A DNA stretch of 64,000 nucleotides from Chloroflexota bacterium (GTDB taxonomy: Bacteria > Chloroflexota > Anaerolineae > JAAYZQ01): contig JAGVRI010000002.1 of NCBI GenBank assembly GCA_018606645.1, positions 1-64,000 on the forward strand, given 5' to 3'. A program made the position numbers and the translations under genes. A model generated the notes under the pieces. It searched no databases. It saw only the letters and a program-made list of their open reading frames with translations, and was not told where the DNA came from. Shown here piece after piece: positions 51,548 through 60,974 of this stretch. The first letter of the stretch is position 1. The number at the start of each line of letters is the position of its first letter.

Positions 51548-53068
51548 TTGAGCGCACGTAGTTGGGTCAGGATGCGGCGGGCGGTCCAGGCCGTCTTTCT
51601 CCTGCTATATCTCATCCTGTTCGTGGGGGCGAATTCCCGATACCCCCATCGGTTTGGGGCCGATCTTTTTACCCGATTCGATCCGTTGCTCATGATCACG
51701 GCAACCGTGGCCGGCCGGGTATGGGTCGCGGGATTGTGGCTGGCCGGGCTTGTTCTGCTGCTAACCTTGTTGTTCGGTCGGGTATGGTGCGGCTGGCTCT
51801 GTCCGCTGGGGACCCTGCTGGAGTGGTTGTCGCCCCGGCGGAAGACCCGGAGTCGGCGATCTGCTCCACCACAGGGATGGCGCCGCATCAAGTACGTGAT
51901 CCTGTTCTTTCTTCTCACCGCAGCGCTGCTGGGCAGTCAGTCGCTGATCTGGCTCGATCCGATCACGATCCTGCATCGTACGGTGGCCACGGCATTTTGG
52001 CCGGCGTTGCAGTACACCGTCACCGAGGCGGAGCGTTTCTTTTATCAGTTCCGGTTCTTGTGGGGGCCACTGGATTGGATCCATCACCGGGTCCTGTACC
52101 CTCTGTTTCAGGGGGTCCAGCCAACCTTTAGCCTGGGGCTGGTGATGGCTCTTCTGTTCGCGGGATTGGTGCTTCTCGAGCGATGGGCGGAGCGGTTCTG
52201 GTGTCGCTACCTCTGTCCGCTCGGCGGGCTGTTGGGCCTGCTCTCCAAGCTGGCGCTGCTACGGCGCGAGGTAAGTGAAGGGTGCGTGGAATGTGCCCGG
52301 TGTGCTCAGCACTGCCCAACGGATACGATCGATGCCAGCCGTCACTATCAGAGCGATCCAGCAGAGTGTATTGTCTGTGTGGAGTGCCTGATCGGGTGCC
52401 GGGTTGAGGCCGTAGGCTTCCGGTGGCAATTGCCTCGCTGGCGGATGGCCGAGTGGCGCGAATACGATCCCACGCGGCGCACCCTCCTCACTGCGGCCGG
52501 GGCGTCGGCGGTGGGCGCCGTTCTCCTGGCCATTGAACCCGGCGTGACGCAGGGAACCGCCACGCTGATCCGCCCGCCGGGAGCGAACCTGGTGGATTTC
52601 AGTGCGCGGTGCATCCGCTGTGGAGCATGTCTCCGTGTCTGTCCAACCCAGGGGTTGCAGCCCAGCCTCTGGGAAGGCGGGGTGGCGAATCTGTGGACGC
52701 CCCGTCTTGTCCCACGGCTGGGGCCATGTAGCTTTAGCTGCAATGCCTGTGGGCAGGTCTGCCCCACCGGAGCGATCCTCCGTTTGTCGCTCGCCGAGAA
52801 GCGGAGTACGGCCATCGGCCTGGCCCGCGTGGATCGGGATCGCTGCCTGCCGTGGGCGTACGGGGTGGCGTGTATTGTCTGTGAGGAAGTATGTCCGATC
52901 GCCGCCAAAGCGATCCGGTTAGAGGAGTTGGAGGTGCAGACGGTTGATGGGGAAACGCAGCGCCTGCAGGCCCCGCGTGTCATAAAGGAGCGCTGTATCG
53001 GATGCGGTCTGTGCGAATATCAATGCCCGGTGAGCGGCGAGGCGGCGATCCGCGTCTTTCGTTCTTGA
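51548..53068 (+). CDS. NapH-NapG-like fused membrane polyferredoxin with six [4Fe-4S] motifs
   Basis: 506 residues. N-terminal half resembles NapH: four membrane segments (about 12-27, 55-78, 115-130, 195-212), two C-x3-C-P motifs (C81/C85 and C219/C223) and two cysteine motifs from C246 and C274. A twin-arginine-like R310-R311 followed by a hydrophobic stretch (313-328) then leads into a NapG-like part with four more motifs from C355, C394, C433 and C483. NapH and NapG are normally separate and carry electrons from quinol to periplasmic nitrate reductase. TTG start at 51548 has AAGGA 6 bases upstream; ATG at 51572 is an alternative. The electron acceptor is unknown; the neighbouring DUF362 lipoprotein is a candidate. 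Confidence 0.82.
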   Translation: MSARSWVRMRRAVQAVFLLLYLILFVGANSRYPHRFGADLFTRFDPLLMITATVAGRVWVAGLWLAGLVLLLTLLFGRVWCGWLCPLGTLLEWLSPRRKTRSRRSAPPQGWRRIKYVILFFLLTAALLGSQSLIWLDPITILHRTVATAFWPALQYTVTEAERFFYQFRFLWGPLDWIHHRVLYPLFQGVQPTFSLGLVMALLFAGLVLLERWAERFWCRYLCPLGGLLGLLSKLALLRREVSEGCVECARCAQHCPTDTIDASRHYQSDPAECIVCVECLIGCRVEAVGFRWQLPRWRMAEWREYDPTRRTLLTAAGASAVGAVLLAIEPGVTQGTATLIRPPGANLVDFSARCIRCGACLRVCPTQGLQPSLWEGGVANLWTPRLVPRLGPCSFSCNACGQVCPTGAILRLSLAEKRSTAIGLARVDRDRCLPWAYGVACIVCEEVCPIAAKAIRLEELEVQTVDGETQRLQAPRVIKERCIGCGLCEYQCPVSGEAAIRVFRS

Positions 53069-53092
53069 CAGCGCACCGTTTTCGGTTATGAT
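53065..53092 (+). promoter_or_regulatory. Promoter of the NAD-salvage/aldehyde oxidoreductase unit
   Basis: Perfect TTGACA (53065-53070), 16-base spacer, TATGAT (53087-53092). The -35 box overlaps the stop codon of the NapH-NapG fusion gene. Leader to ATG 53161 is about 60 bases. Confidence 0.72.
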
Positions 53093-53160
53093 TTGTGTAG
53101 ATGTCCGGTGAATGCCCCTATCTCCGGCTGAGGGGCAGACGTGAGATTGGAGGATGGGGT

Positions 53161-53883
53161 ATGGAAGTGAATCAACTGATCAATAGCAGTCGACCGTTTC
53201 TAGAGTGGCTGGTGAACTGGCATCACGGCCGTCCTGTATTGGAGTTGAGCCAGGTGATCGAAGGGGCGGGCGGGCCGGAGAAGGTGGCCGTTCTGGCCGT
53301 GGATGTGGTCACTGGCTTTTGCCGGCAAGGGCCGTTAGCCAGCGAGCGGGTGGGCCGGATTGTCGGGCCGATTGTCCGCTTGTTTGAGCGTGCCCACGAA
53401 CTGGGGGTGCGTCACTTTCTGCTTCCCCAGGACACTCACTCCCAGGAAGCGGTCGAGTTTATGAGCTACGGTCCCCATTGTGTGGGCGGAACGGCTGAAT
53501 CGCAGACGGTGCCCGAGCTCAAGAACCTGCCCTTCTCCGATCAGTTTACGATATTTCCCAAGAACTCAATCCATTCGGCACTCGGCACCGGATTGGACAG
53601 TTGGCTGGAAGCCCACCCTGAGGTGACCACCTTTGTAGTGGTTGGGGACTGCACGGACCTGTGTACCTATCAACTGGCCATGCATCTGCGGCTACGGGCC
53701 AATGCGTTCAACCTGCGAGGAGTGCGGGTCATTTTGCCCATCGACGGCGTCGATACCTTTGATATCCCGGTCGAAGTGGCCGAGAAACTCGGGATCATGC
53801 CCCACCATGGCGACCTGTTGCATCTGGTGTTTCTGTACAGCATGGCCCAGAACGGGATAGAAGTGGTGGCCCGGCTGGTGTAA
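53161..53883 (+). CDS. pncA: Nicotinamidase-type cysteine hydrolase (isochorismatase fold)
   Basis: 240 residues. Catalytic triad D48 (LAVDVVTGF), K134 (FPKNS) and C168 (TDLCTY); D91 and H93 in DTHSQEAVEF are likely metal ligands, as in nicotinamidases. It would hydrolyse nicotinamide to nicotinate for the phosphoribosyltransferase encoded two genes later. The start 53161 has GGAGG 7 bases upstream and is preferred over 53101, which lies too near the promoter. First gene of a plus-strand unit. Confidence 0.86.
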   Translation: MEVNQLINSSRPFLEWLVNWHHGRPVLELSQVIEGAGGPEKVAVLAVDVVTGFCRQGPLASERVGRIVGPIVRLFERAHELGVRHFLLPQDTHSQEAVEFMSYGPHCVGGTAESQTVPELKNLPFSDQFTIFPKNSIHSALGTGLDSWLEAHPEVTTFVVVGDCTDLCTYQLAMHLRLRANAFNLRGVRVILPIDGVDTFDIPVEVAEKLGIMPHHGDLLHLVFLYSMAQNGIEVVARLV

Positions 53884-53965
53884 GAAAGTCGCGATGTCCG
53901 GTTGGGCAGAGCAGGAGCGCGGCCAGGCAAGCGGATGCAGCATTCGATGAACTCAGGAGAAGGGA

Positions 53966-54349
53966 ATGACGATGGCCACACGTCTGGATGAATTCCGTGC
54001 ATATCGGAAACGGATGAACGAGCGGATTCTGAGCGCCGGGCATCTGGGTATCAAGCGCTTTTTCAACCTGGATACCAAAGCCTACGAAGATGGCGCCTTG
54101 CCGGCCAAGACCAAAGAATTGCTGGGATTGGTTGCCTCGATGGTCCTGCGCTGTAACGATTGTATTGACTACCATCTCATCCAGTGTGTCGAGGCAGGAT
54201 GTACGGATGAGGAGTTGGTAGAGGCCCTGAATGTGGCGCTGGTAGTGGGGGGCAGCATTGTCATCCCCCATCTACGCCATGCGTTTGAGACGATAGACCT
54301 GTTGCGGGCGGAACGAGCCGGATCGGCTGCGGACCGCCCGGCCTCTTGA
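53966..54349 (+). CDS. Carboxymuconolactone decarboxylase/AhpD-family protein
   Basis: 127 residues. C63-x2-C66 with H70 (RCNDCIDYH) is the AhpD-type redox centre, and the helices around it ([37 protein letters not shown]) are typical. AhpD reduces peroxiredoxins using a lipoyl partner; other members are decarboxylases with no CxxC function. AGGAGAAGG precedes the ATG; a second ATG lies two codons in. It lies between pncA and pncB, a placement with no known reason. Confidence 0.82.
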   Translation: MTMATRLDEFRAYRKRMNERILSAGHLGIKRFFNLDTKAYEDGALPAKTKELLGLVASMVLRCNDCIDYHLIQCVEAGCTDEELVEALNVALVVGGSIVIPHLRHAFETIDLLRAERAGSAADRPAS

Positions 54350-54374
54350 GTCGAAGTTACCCCGGAGCGTGGTG

Positions 54375-55928
54375 GTGAGATCGTCAGAACGTCAGATTGC
54401 GGAAGGGATCCTGTTTACCGACCAATATCAACTCACCATGGCCCAGCTCTACTACCGGATGGGCCTGCATGAGAAGCGGGTTCAGTTCGATCACTTTTTC
54501 CGCCAGTATCCGGACTATGGAGCGCATCAGGCCGGCTATTGTATCAACGCCGGTCTGGAGTGGTTCCTGGATTGGATGCAGGAGGCCCGGTTTCGCGAAC
54601 CAGAGCTGGAGTATCTGAGTAAGCAGACTGGCCGGACCGGTTCTCCCCTTTTTGCTCCCGATTTTCTGGATTGGCTGCGGCGCCATGGCTCCTTTGAGGG
54701 CCTGACGATCCGGGCAATCCCGGAAGGGCGGGTGGTCCATGCCAATGTGCCGCTGACGGTGGTGCAGGGGCCGCTGGCCATGGCGCAGATTGTGGAGACC
54801 TCTCTGCTCAACCATCTCAACTTCCAGACGCTGATCGCCACCAAGGCGGCCCGTATCCACGACAGTGGCCGGGGACGGTTGTTGTTGGAGTTCGGTCTCC
54901 GCCGAGGCCATGGGAAGGGGGCCAACGCCGGCACGCGGGCGGCCCTGATTGGCGGCGCCGATTTTTCGTCCAATGTAGGTGTTTCTCATGTTCTGGGGTA
55001 TCCGCCCAAAGGGACCCATGCCCACAGTATGGTCCAGCTTTTCATGAGCCTGGGTATGAGTGAGCTAGAGGCATTCCGCGCCTATGCCCAGGTGTATCCG
55101 GATGATTGTCTGTTGTTGGTGGATACGATTGACACGCTGCACAGCGGCATCCCGAATGCCATCCGCGTGTTTGAGGAACTGCGACGGAAGGGCCATCAGC
55201 CGGTGGGGATCCGCCTCGATTCGGGGGACCTGGCATATCTGAGCATTCAGGCGGCCAAGATGCTGGATGAGGCGGGCTTTCCTGATACCTCGATTGTGTT
55301 GTCGAACGATCTGGATGAGTTGGTCATCCTGCAGATCATCACCCAGATCAGTCAGGAGGCGCCTCGCTATGGGGTGGACCCGGATCGGCTCATCGGGCGG
55401 CTCGTTTATGGGGTGGGCACCCGGCTGATTACCTCGTGGGGCGAGCCGGCACTGGGCGGCGTGTATAAGCTGGTGGCGGTGTACGATCAAGGACGGTGGA
55501 TTCCAGCGATCAAGATTTCGGACTCGGCGGCCAAAACACCGAACCCCGGCCACAAGCTGGTATGGCGCATCTACGACCGGCGCGGCAATGCGACGGCCGA
55601 TCTGTTGAGTCTGGACGATGAGGATCCGCGAAGGATGGATCGTCTTGTGTTGCGCCATCCATCCGATCCCATGATGTTCCGCGTGCTCAGCCGCGAGGAG
55701 ATCACCGAGATCGAGCCGCTCCTGGTGGATGTCTGGATCGAGGGCAAGCTGGTTTATGAACTGCCTTCGATCGAGGAGATCCGGGCGCAGCGTCAGGCCG
55801 ATGTGGCGCGCCTGGACCCCGGGGTGAGAAGGTTAGTGAATCCACATCTCTATCATGTGTCTCTGACACAGCGGCTGTGGGACCTGAAACAGGAGCTACT
55901 TCGTTCGGCCATGGACAAAAGCCGGTAG
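54375..55928 (+). CDS. pncB: Nicotinate phosphoribosyltransferase
   Basis: 517 residues. [21 protein letters not shown] opening, [16 protein letters not shown] near 160-175, the phosphate-binding [11 protein letters not shown] segment near 275, and [22 protein letters not shown] define the family. It joins nicotinate to PRPP, giving nicotinate mononucleotide, and completes the salvage begun by nicotinamidase. Three GTG codons in a row (54369, 54372, 54375) could be the start; the third has GGAG 7 bases upstream. Confidence 0.93.
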   Translation: MRSSERQIAEGILFTDQYQLTMAQLYYRMGLHEKRVQFDHFFRQYPDYGAHQAGYCINAGLEWFLDWMQEARFREPELEYLSKQTGRTGSPLFAPDFLDWLRRHGSFEGLTIRAIPEGRVVHANVPLTVVQGPLAMAQIVETSLLNHLNFQTLIATKAARIHDSGRGRLLLEFGLRRGHGKGANAGTRAALIGGADFSSNVGVSHVLGYPPKGTHAHSMVQLFMSLGMSELEAFRAYAQVYPDDCLLLVDTIDTLHSGIPNAIRVFEELRRKGHQPVGIRLDSGDLAYLSIQAAKMLDEAGFPDTSIVLSNDLDELVILQIITQISQEAPRYGVDPDRLIGRLVYGVGTRLITSWGEPALGGVYKLVAVYDQGRWIPAIKISDSAAKTPNPGHKLVWRIYDRRGNATADLLSLDDEDPRRMDRLVLRHPSDPMMFRVLSREEITEIEPLLVDVWIEGKLVYELPSIEEIRAQRQADVARLDPGVRRLVNPHLYHVSLTQRLWDLKQELLRSAMDKSR

Positions 55929-55957
55929 GGGTGGGATGGGAAGGAGAGGATGCAGGC

Positions 55958-56632
55958 ATGTGTGGGCGGTTTACCCTCACCGATCCGGATGCGGAGTTGC
56001 TGACACAGTTTGACCTGCCGAACCTGCCGCCGTTGGAACCGCGCTACAATATTGCTCCTTCGCAGCCAGTGCCTGTTGTCCGCCGCGCCGCCGATAAAGC
56101 GGCGCGGGAGATGGTTCTGGTGCGTTGGGGTCTGATCCCGTTCTGGGCTCAAGACCCCGGGATCGGTACCAGGTTGATCAACGCTCGCGCCGAGACCGTG
56201 GCCGAGAAGCCAGCGTTTCGAGAAGCCTTTCGGCGTCGGCGCTGTCTCGTGGTGGCAGATGGGTTCTATGAGTGGCAAAAACAGGACGGTCAGAAGCAGC
56301 CGTTCTATATCCGGATGCGGGATGGCCGGCCCTTTGCCTTTGCCGGGTTGTGGGAGCGGTGGCGAGGCGCCGATGATACGGTGATCGAGTCGTGTACCCT
56401 GTTGACCACCGGACCGAACGAGTTGATGCGGCCGTTGCACAATCGGATGCCGGCGATCCTCCGCCCCCAGGACTACAACCTGTGGCTCGATCCCGAAGTC
56501 CAGCGCCCTGACTTGCTCCAGGCGGTGTTGATTCCTTATCCGGCACAAGAGATGATCGCGTATCCGGTCAGCCGGTGGGTGAACAGCCCCGACCACGACG
56601 ATCCCCGCTGTATTGAACCGCTGGCGGGGTAG
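55958..56632 (+). CDS. yedK: SRAP/HMCES-family abasic-site crosslinking protein (YedK-like)
   Basis: 224 residues. Cys2 (MCGRF), N75 (INARAET), E105 (DGFYEW) and H161 (RPLHNRMPAI) are the four active-site residues of the SRAP domain, at nearly the same numbers as in E. coli YedK. Cys2 forms a thiazolidine bond with abasic sites in single-stranded DNA, shielding them during replication. AAGGAGAGG lies upstream of ATG 55958. It follows pncB by 29 bases. Confidence 0.93.
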   Translation: MCGRFTLTDPDAELLTQFDLPNLPPLEPRYNIAPSQPVPVVRRAADKAAREMVLVRWGLIPFWAQDPGIGTRLINARAETVAEKPAFREAFRRRRCLVVADGFYEWQKQDGQKQPFYIRMRDGRPFAFAGLWERWRGADDTVIESCTLLTTGPNELMRPLHNRMPAILRPQDYNLWLDPEVQRPDLLQAVLIPYPAQEMIAYPVSRWVNSPDHDDPRCIEPLAG

Positions 56633-56670
56633 GACGAAGCGCAGAAACGGAGAGCCTCAGGGCCGAGGAG

Positions 56671-56913
56671 ATGCAGGTCTGGATTCGTCTTTTGGCGACC
56701 TACCGACGGTATGCGCCCGCCGGCTATGAGGCGGAGGGTATCTATCCGGTGCAGGCTGCGCCCGGCGCACGGGTGGCGGATCTATTGGCGGCCCTGCCCA
56801 TTCCGCCGACTGACTCGTTTACTTTTTTTGTGAACGGTCGCCATGCGGAACGCGACCAGGTGTTACACGAGGGGGACGTGGTATCGATCTTTCCTGCCGC
56901 AGGGGGAGGTTGA
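56671..56913 (+). CDS. MoaD/ThiS-family sulfur carrier
   Basis: 80 residues, ubiquitin-like fold ending in the Gly-Gly tail (AAGGG) needed for thiocarboxylate formation. It directly precedes an aldehyde ferredoxin oxidoreductase gene, a common pairing for tungstopterin enzymes, so it probably gives sulfur for the pterin dithiolene. A GAGGAG sequence directly abuts the ATG. Confidence 0.85.
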   Translation: MQVWIRLLATYRRYAPAGYEAEGIYPVQAAPGARVADLLAALPIPPTDSFTFFVNGRHAERDQVLHEGDVVSIFPAAGGG

Positions 56914-56957
56914 GCCGACAGGAAGCTACGCAATTTAGCTGAAAGGAGCAGATCACG

Positions 56958-58802
56958 ATGAACGGCTGGCATGGGCGTATGCTGCGCGTCGATCTGACGC
57001 AGGGCAGTTTTCGGGAAGAGGTATTTACTGAAGAGGTGGCGCGCAAATACTTTGGTGCTCGCGGCCTGGCGATCCGGGTCTTGTTAGGAGAGATGAACCC
57101 CAAGGCCGATCCGCTTTCTCCGGAGAACCGGCTGATTCTGGCTACCGGGCCGCTGACCTCCACCCCGGCCCCGACCGGCAACCGGTACCTGGCCATCGCC
57201 AAGTCTCCGCTCACCGGGGCGTTGGCCTACTCGAATTCGGGGGGCGTCTTTCCGACGATGTTGAAGCGTTCCGGCTATGACCTGGTGGTTGTGGAGGGGC
57301 GGGCGGAGAAGCCGGTCTATCTCTGGGTGGATGAGCGCCGGGTGGAGTTGCGCGACGCCACCCGGTTGTGGGGCCGAAACACGCACGAGACCGAGGATGC
57401 GATCAAGGCGGAGCTGGGGGACGATGTCACGGTGGCGTGCATTGGCCCGGCGGGAGAGAATCTGGCGTTGATTGCGGCGATCATTAACGACAAGCATCGA
57501 GCCGCAGCCCGTTCCGGAGTGGGAGCGGTGATGGGTTCCAAGAACCTGAAGGCGGTGGCGGTGAGGGGCGACCTGAAGCCCACATTGTATGATGAGGCAG
57601 CGTTTCGGTCCGTCGTCCGTGAGGCCAACACCCGACTGGCAGCGGATATCAAAAAAGGTCATTCGATGCGCATCTACGGCACCTCCTACGTGCCGGATGT
57701 CACCAACGCTGCAGGAGTTTTCCCCACCTTTAACTTTCAACTGGGTCAGTTCGAGGGTACCTCTCGGATCAACGGTCCAACGCTGCGGGAACATTTCCTG
57801 ATCCGACACTCAGCCTGTTACGGATGCCCGCTGGCCTGTGCCCGTCAAACCGAGGTCAAGGCCGAGATCTGGGGCGAGAAGTATGCTGGCCGGGGCGAGG
57901 GGCCCGAGTACGAGACGATCGGCTCATTGGGCAGCGCCTGTGGCATTGACAACATGGCGGCGATCACCAAAGCGAACTACCTGTGCAATGAACTGGGCCT
58001 GGACACGATCTCGATCGGGGTCACGATCGCGTGTGCGATGGAGATGTTTGAGAAGGGCATTCTGACCGAGCAGGAGATCGGCCGTCCCCTGCCCTTTGGT
58101 GACGCCGATGGGCTGCTCGAGTTGATCAGGCAGGCGGCGTACCGTCAGGGCTTTGGCGATCTGGTGGCGCAGGGAAGCTGGCGCCTGGCGAGCCGATACG
58201 GTCATCCCGAACTGTCGGTCACGGCCAAGAAGCAGGAGTTTCCGGCGTACGATGCGCGGGGCCTGAAAGGCATGGGGCTGCTGTATGCCACCTCCAACAA
58301 GGGCGCCTCGCACATGGCGGGCGATACGGCCTACACGGAATTGTTTGGCGTTGGCAAGAAGATCGACGGTCTGGCCTACGAGGGCAAAGCTCAACTGACC
58401 AAACACTTTCAGGACCTGTTCACTCTGATCGATTCGGCCGGCCTGTGCGTCTTTGTCACGGTGCGCTACCTGGCGGATCCGGTCAACGGCTACGCGCCGG
58501 CGCAGATTACTGACCTGATCAATCACGCCACCGGTGCGGACTATACTTCGGAGAGCCTGTTGCAGGCTGCCGAGCGTGTATACAATCTGGAACGGCTCTT
58601 CCTGGTCAAGGCCGGGTTTTCCCGGGCAGACGATACCCTGGCCCCGCGGATGGCCGAGCCGATGCCTGAAGGTCCGATCAAAGGCGAGACCTTTGACCTC
58701 TCTCGGCTGCTGGATGAGTACTATGTCGTGCGTGGCTGGGATGCGAATGGCATCCCGACGCGGGCCCGGTTGGAGGAGTTGGGGATCGCTGAGTGGGCGT
58801 AG
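56958..58802 (+). CDS. aor: Aldehyde:ferredoxin oxidoreductase (tungsten-containing)
   Basis: 614 residues. C287, C290, C294 (CYGCPLAC) and C497 (SAGLCVF) bind the [4Fe-4S] cluster with almost exactly the spacing of Pyrococcus AOR (288, 291, 295, 494). The pterin-binding segments (GPLTSTPAPTGNRY, ARSGVGAVMGSKNLKAVAV, GEGPEYETIGSLGSACG, YDARGLKGMGLLYATSNKGASHM) are present. It oxidises aldehydes to acids with ferredoxin, or the reverse, in the cytoplasm and is oxygen-sensitive. AAGGAG lies 10-11 bases before ATG. It ends 9 bases before the convergent uvrB stop. Confidence 0.92.
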   Translation: MNGWHGRMLRVDLTQGSFREEVFTEEVARKYFGARGLAIRVLLGEMNPKADPLSPENRLILATGPLTSTPAPTGNRYLAIAKSPLTGALAYSNSGGVFPTMLKRSGYDLVVVEGRAEKPVYLWVDERRVELRDATRLWGRNTHETEDAIKAELGDDVTVACIGPAGENLALIAAIINDKHRAAARSGVGAVMGSKNLKAVAVRGDLKPTLYDEAAFRSVVREANTRLAADIKKGHSMRIYGTSYVPDVTNAAGVFPTFNFQLGQFEGTSRINGPTLREHFLIRHSACYGCPLACARQTEVKAEIWGEKYAGRGEGPEYETIGSLGSACGIDNMAAITKANYLCNELGLDTISIGVTIACAMEMFEKGILTEQEIGRPLPFGDADGLLELIRQAAYRQGFGDLVAQGSWRLASRYGHPELSVTAKKQEFPAYDARGLKGMGLLYATSNKGASHMAGDTAYTELFGVGKKIDGLAYEGKAQLTKHFQDLFTLIDSAGLCVFVTVRYLADPVNGYAPAQITDLINHATGADYTSESLLQAAERVYNLERLFLVKAGFSRADDTLAPRMAEPMPEGPIKGETFDLSRLLDEYYVVRGWDANGIPTRARLEELGIAEWA

Positions 58803-58811
58803 GATCGGGCA

Positions 58812-60854
58812 TCATCGCTTTCGGCCGTGGGCCTGTTGCCAGATCCGTTCCCATTCGGGGATCTGTTGGTCTGTGTCCAACTGTCTGCGCAATTCAAAAA
58901 TCTGATCGCGGAGCAAGGCCGCCTTCTCGAATTCGAGCCTGGCGGCCGCTTCTTTCATCTGCTTTTCCAGTTCGGTGATCAGATACTGCACTTCGGCGCG
59001 GGGCACCTGGGCAGCGCGGTACTCTGCCTGGGCCTCGGCGGCCACCCGGATGCGGTCGGTCAGATCGCGGATCTCCTTGACGATGCTCTGAGGTTGAATG
59101 CCGTGCTCCTGATTGTACCGTTGCTGAATGGCCCGCCGGCGGTTGGTCTCGTCAATGGCCCGTTGCATCGAATCGGTGATGCGATCGGCATACATGATCA
59201 CCTGGCCGTTGACATGCCGGGCGGCGCGGCCGATCGTCTGGATCAGCGCAGTCTCGGAACGGAGGAACCCTTCTTTATCCGCATCGAGGATGGCGACCAA
59301 TGAGACCTCGGGCAGGTCCAACCCTTCCCGCAGCAAGTTGATGCCGACGACCACGTCATACACCCCCAGGCGCAGGTCGCGCAAGATCTCCACCCGTTCG
59401 ATGGTCTGGATCTCGGAATGTAGGTAGTGGACCTTGATGTTCAGTTGGGCCAGGAAGTCGGCCAGATCTTCGGCCATACGTTTGGTCAGGGTGGTCACCA
59501 ACGCCCGTTCACCCCGGTCCACCCGGCGGCGGATCTCACCGATCAGATCGTCAATCTGCCCCCGGGTGGGGCGGACGATGACCTCCGGGTCTACCAGCCC
59601 GGTGGGCCGGATGACCTGATCGACGATCTGGGCTGACACCTCCCGTTCGTACGGGCCGGGCGTGGCCGAGGTATAGATCACCTGGCGGATCCGTTCCTCG
59701 AATTCCTCGAACTTGAGTGGGCGGTTGTCCAAGGCCGAGGGCAGGCGAAAGCCGTATTCGACCAGCACCTCCTTGCGGGAGCGGTCGCCGTTGTACATGC
59801 CCCGGATCTGGGGAATGCTCATGTGGCTTTCGTCGATGACCAGCAGGTAATCATCGGGGAAATAGTCAATCAGGGTCCAGGGAGGATCGCCGGGCTTGCG
59901 CCGGCCTAGGTGCCGGGAATAGTTCTCGATGCCTGCACAGTAGCCGATTTCGCGCATCATCTCGATGTCATACAGAGTGCGTTGCTCCAGCCGTTGGGCT
60001 TCCAGGAGTTTGCCCTCGGCACGGAGTTCAGCCAGCCGTTCGGCCAGTTCCGCCTCGATGTCGCGGATCGCCTCGTTCAACGTCTCCCCTCGTGTCACCC
60101 AGTGCTTGGCGGGGAAGATCTTGACCGCTTGCCGCTCTTCCAGGATCTCCCCGGTCAGGGGGTCGATCTCGGTAATGCGGTCAATGGTGTCGCCCCAGAA
60201 TTCGACGCGCAGGGCGGTATCGCGGTAGGCAGGAAAGATATCTACCGTATCTCCCCGTACTCGGAAGGTGCCGCGCTTGAAGGCGACATCGTTCCGGTCG
60301 TAATAGATGGCGACCAGATGACGTAACACCGAATCCCGGCGACGGGTGTCGCCCACACGCAGATCGACAATATCGCGTCCATATTCTTCCGGCGAACCGA
60401 TGCTGTAAATGCACGACACGCTGGCGACAATGATCACATCGCGCCGGGTCAAGAGGGCTTCGGTGGCCGCCAGGCGCAGTTTCTGGATTTCTTCGTTGAT
60501 GTCCGCATCTTTTTCGATGTAGGTGTCAGTGCGAGGGATATAGGCTTCGGGTTGGTAGTAATCGTAGTAGGAGACAAAATACTCGACGGCGTTGTGCGGA
60601 AAGAACTCGCGGAACTCGGCATAGAGCTGGGCGGCCAGCGTCTTGTTGTGGGCCATCACCAAGGTGGGACGCTGGACCTGCTCAATCACCTTGGCAATGG
60701 TATAGGTCTTGCCGGTACCGGTGGCGCCCAGCAGCGTCTGATGGCGGTAGCCACGGCGCAAGCCCTCCACCAGTTTCTCAATGGCCTGGGGCTGGTCCCC
60801 CGTTGGTTGAAAATCGGACACGACCCGAAATTCAGGCACGATCCCCTCGGACAT
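58812..60854 (-). CDS. uvrB: UvrABC system protein B
   Basis: 680 residues. Walker A GATGTGKT (43-50), the DNA-gripping beta-hairpin in [13 protein letters not shown], helicase motifs [30 protein letters not shown] and [12 protein letters not shown], and a C-terminal UVR motif ([24 protein letters not shown]) that contacts UvrC. Damage recognition in nucleotide excision repair. The start at 60854 is preferred to 60923 because the promoter lies between them. The predicted leader is only about 13 bases and lacks a clear ribosome-binding site. Confidence 0.95.
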   Translation of the reverse strand: MSEGIVPEFRVVSDFQPTGDQPQAIEKLVEGLRRGYRHQTLLGATGTGKTYTIAKVIEQVQRPTLVMAHNKTLAAQLYAEFREFFPHNAVEYFVSYYDYYQPEAYIPRTDTYIEKDADINEEIQKLRLAATEALLTRRDVIIVASVSCIYSIGSPEEYGRDIVDLRVGDTRRRDSVLRHLVAIYYDRNDVAFKRGTFRVRGDTVDIFPAYRDTALRVEFWGDTIDRITEIDPLTGEILEERQAVKIFPAKHWVTRGETLNEAIRDIEAELAERLAELRAEGKLLEAQRLEQRTLYDIEMMREIGYCAGIENYSRHLGRRKPGDPPWTLIDYFPDDYLLVIDESHMSIPQIRGMYNGDRSRKEVLVEYGFRLPSALDNRPLKFEEFEERIRQVIYTSATPGPYEREVSAQIVDQVIRPTGLVDPEVIVRPTRGQIDDLIGEIRRRVDRGERALVTTLTKRMAEDLADFLAQLNIKVHYLHSEIQTIERVEILRDLRLGVYDVVVGINLLREGLDLPEVSLVAILDADKEGFLRSETALIQTIGRAARHVNGQVIMYADRITDSMQRAIDETNRRRAIQQRYNQEHGIQPQSIVKEIRDLTDRIRVAAEAQAEYRAAQVPRAEVQYLITELEKQMKEAAARLEFEKAALLRDQIFELRRQLDTDQQIPEWERIWQQAHGRKR

Positions 60855-60873
60855 CACAGCAATGTAGCAGATT

Positions 60874-60902
60874 ATTATACCCCGCCTGGGCTGCACCGAC
60901 AA
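60874..60902 (-). promoter_or_regulatory. uvrB promoter
   Basis: On the minus strand: TTGTCG (60902-60897), 17-base spacer, perfect TATAAT (60879-60874). It ends 20 bases before ATG 60854. No LexA-type site was recognised. Confidence 0.65.
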
Positions 60903-60974
60903 ACGTAGAATCCCATTTGACAACTTGGGCCACTTGCAGTATCTTGGAGCAGAAATCTATCTTGTGAGGGGAGG

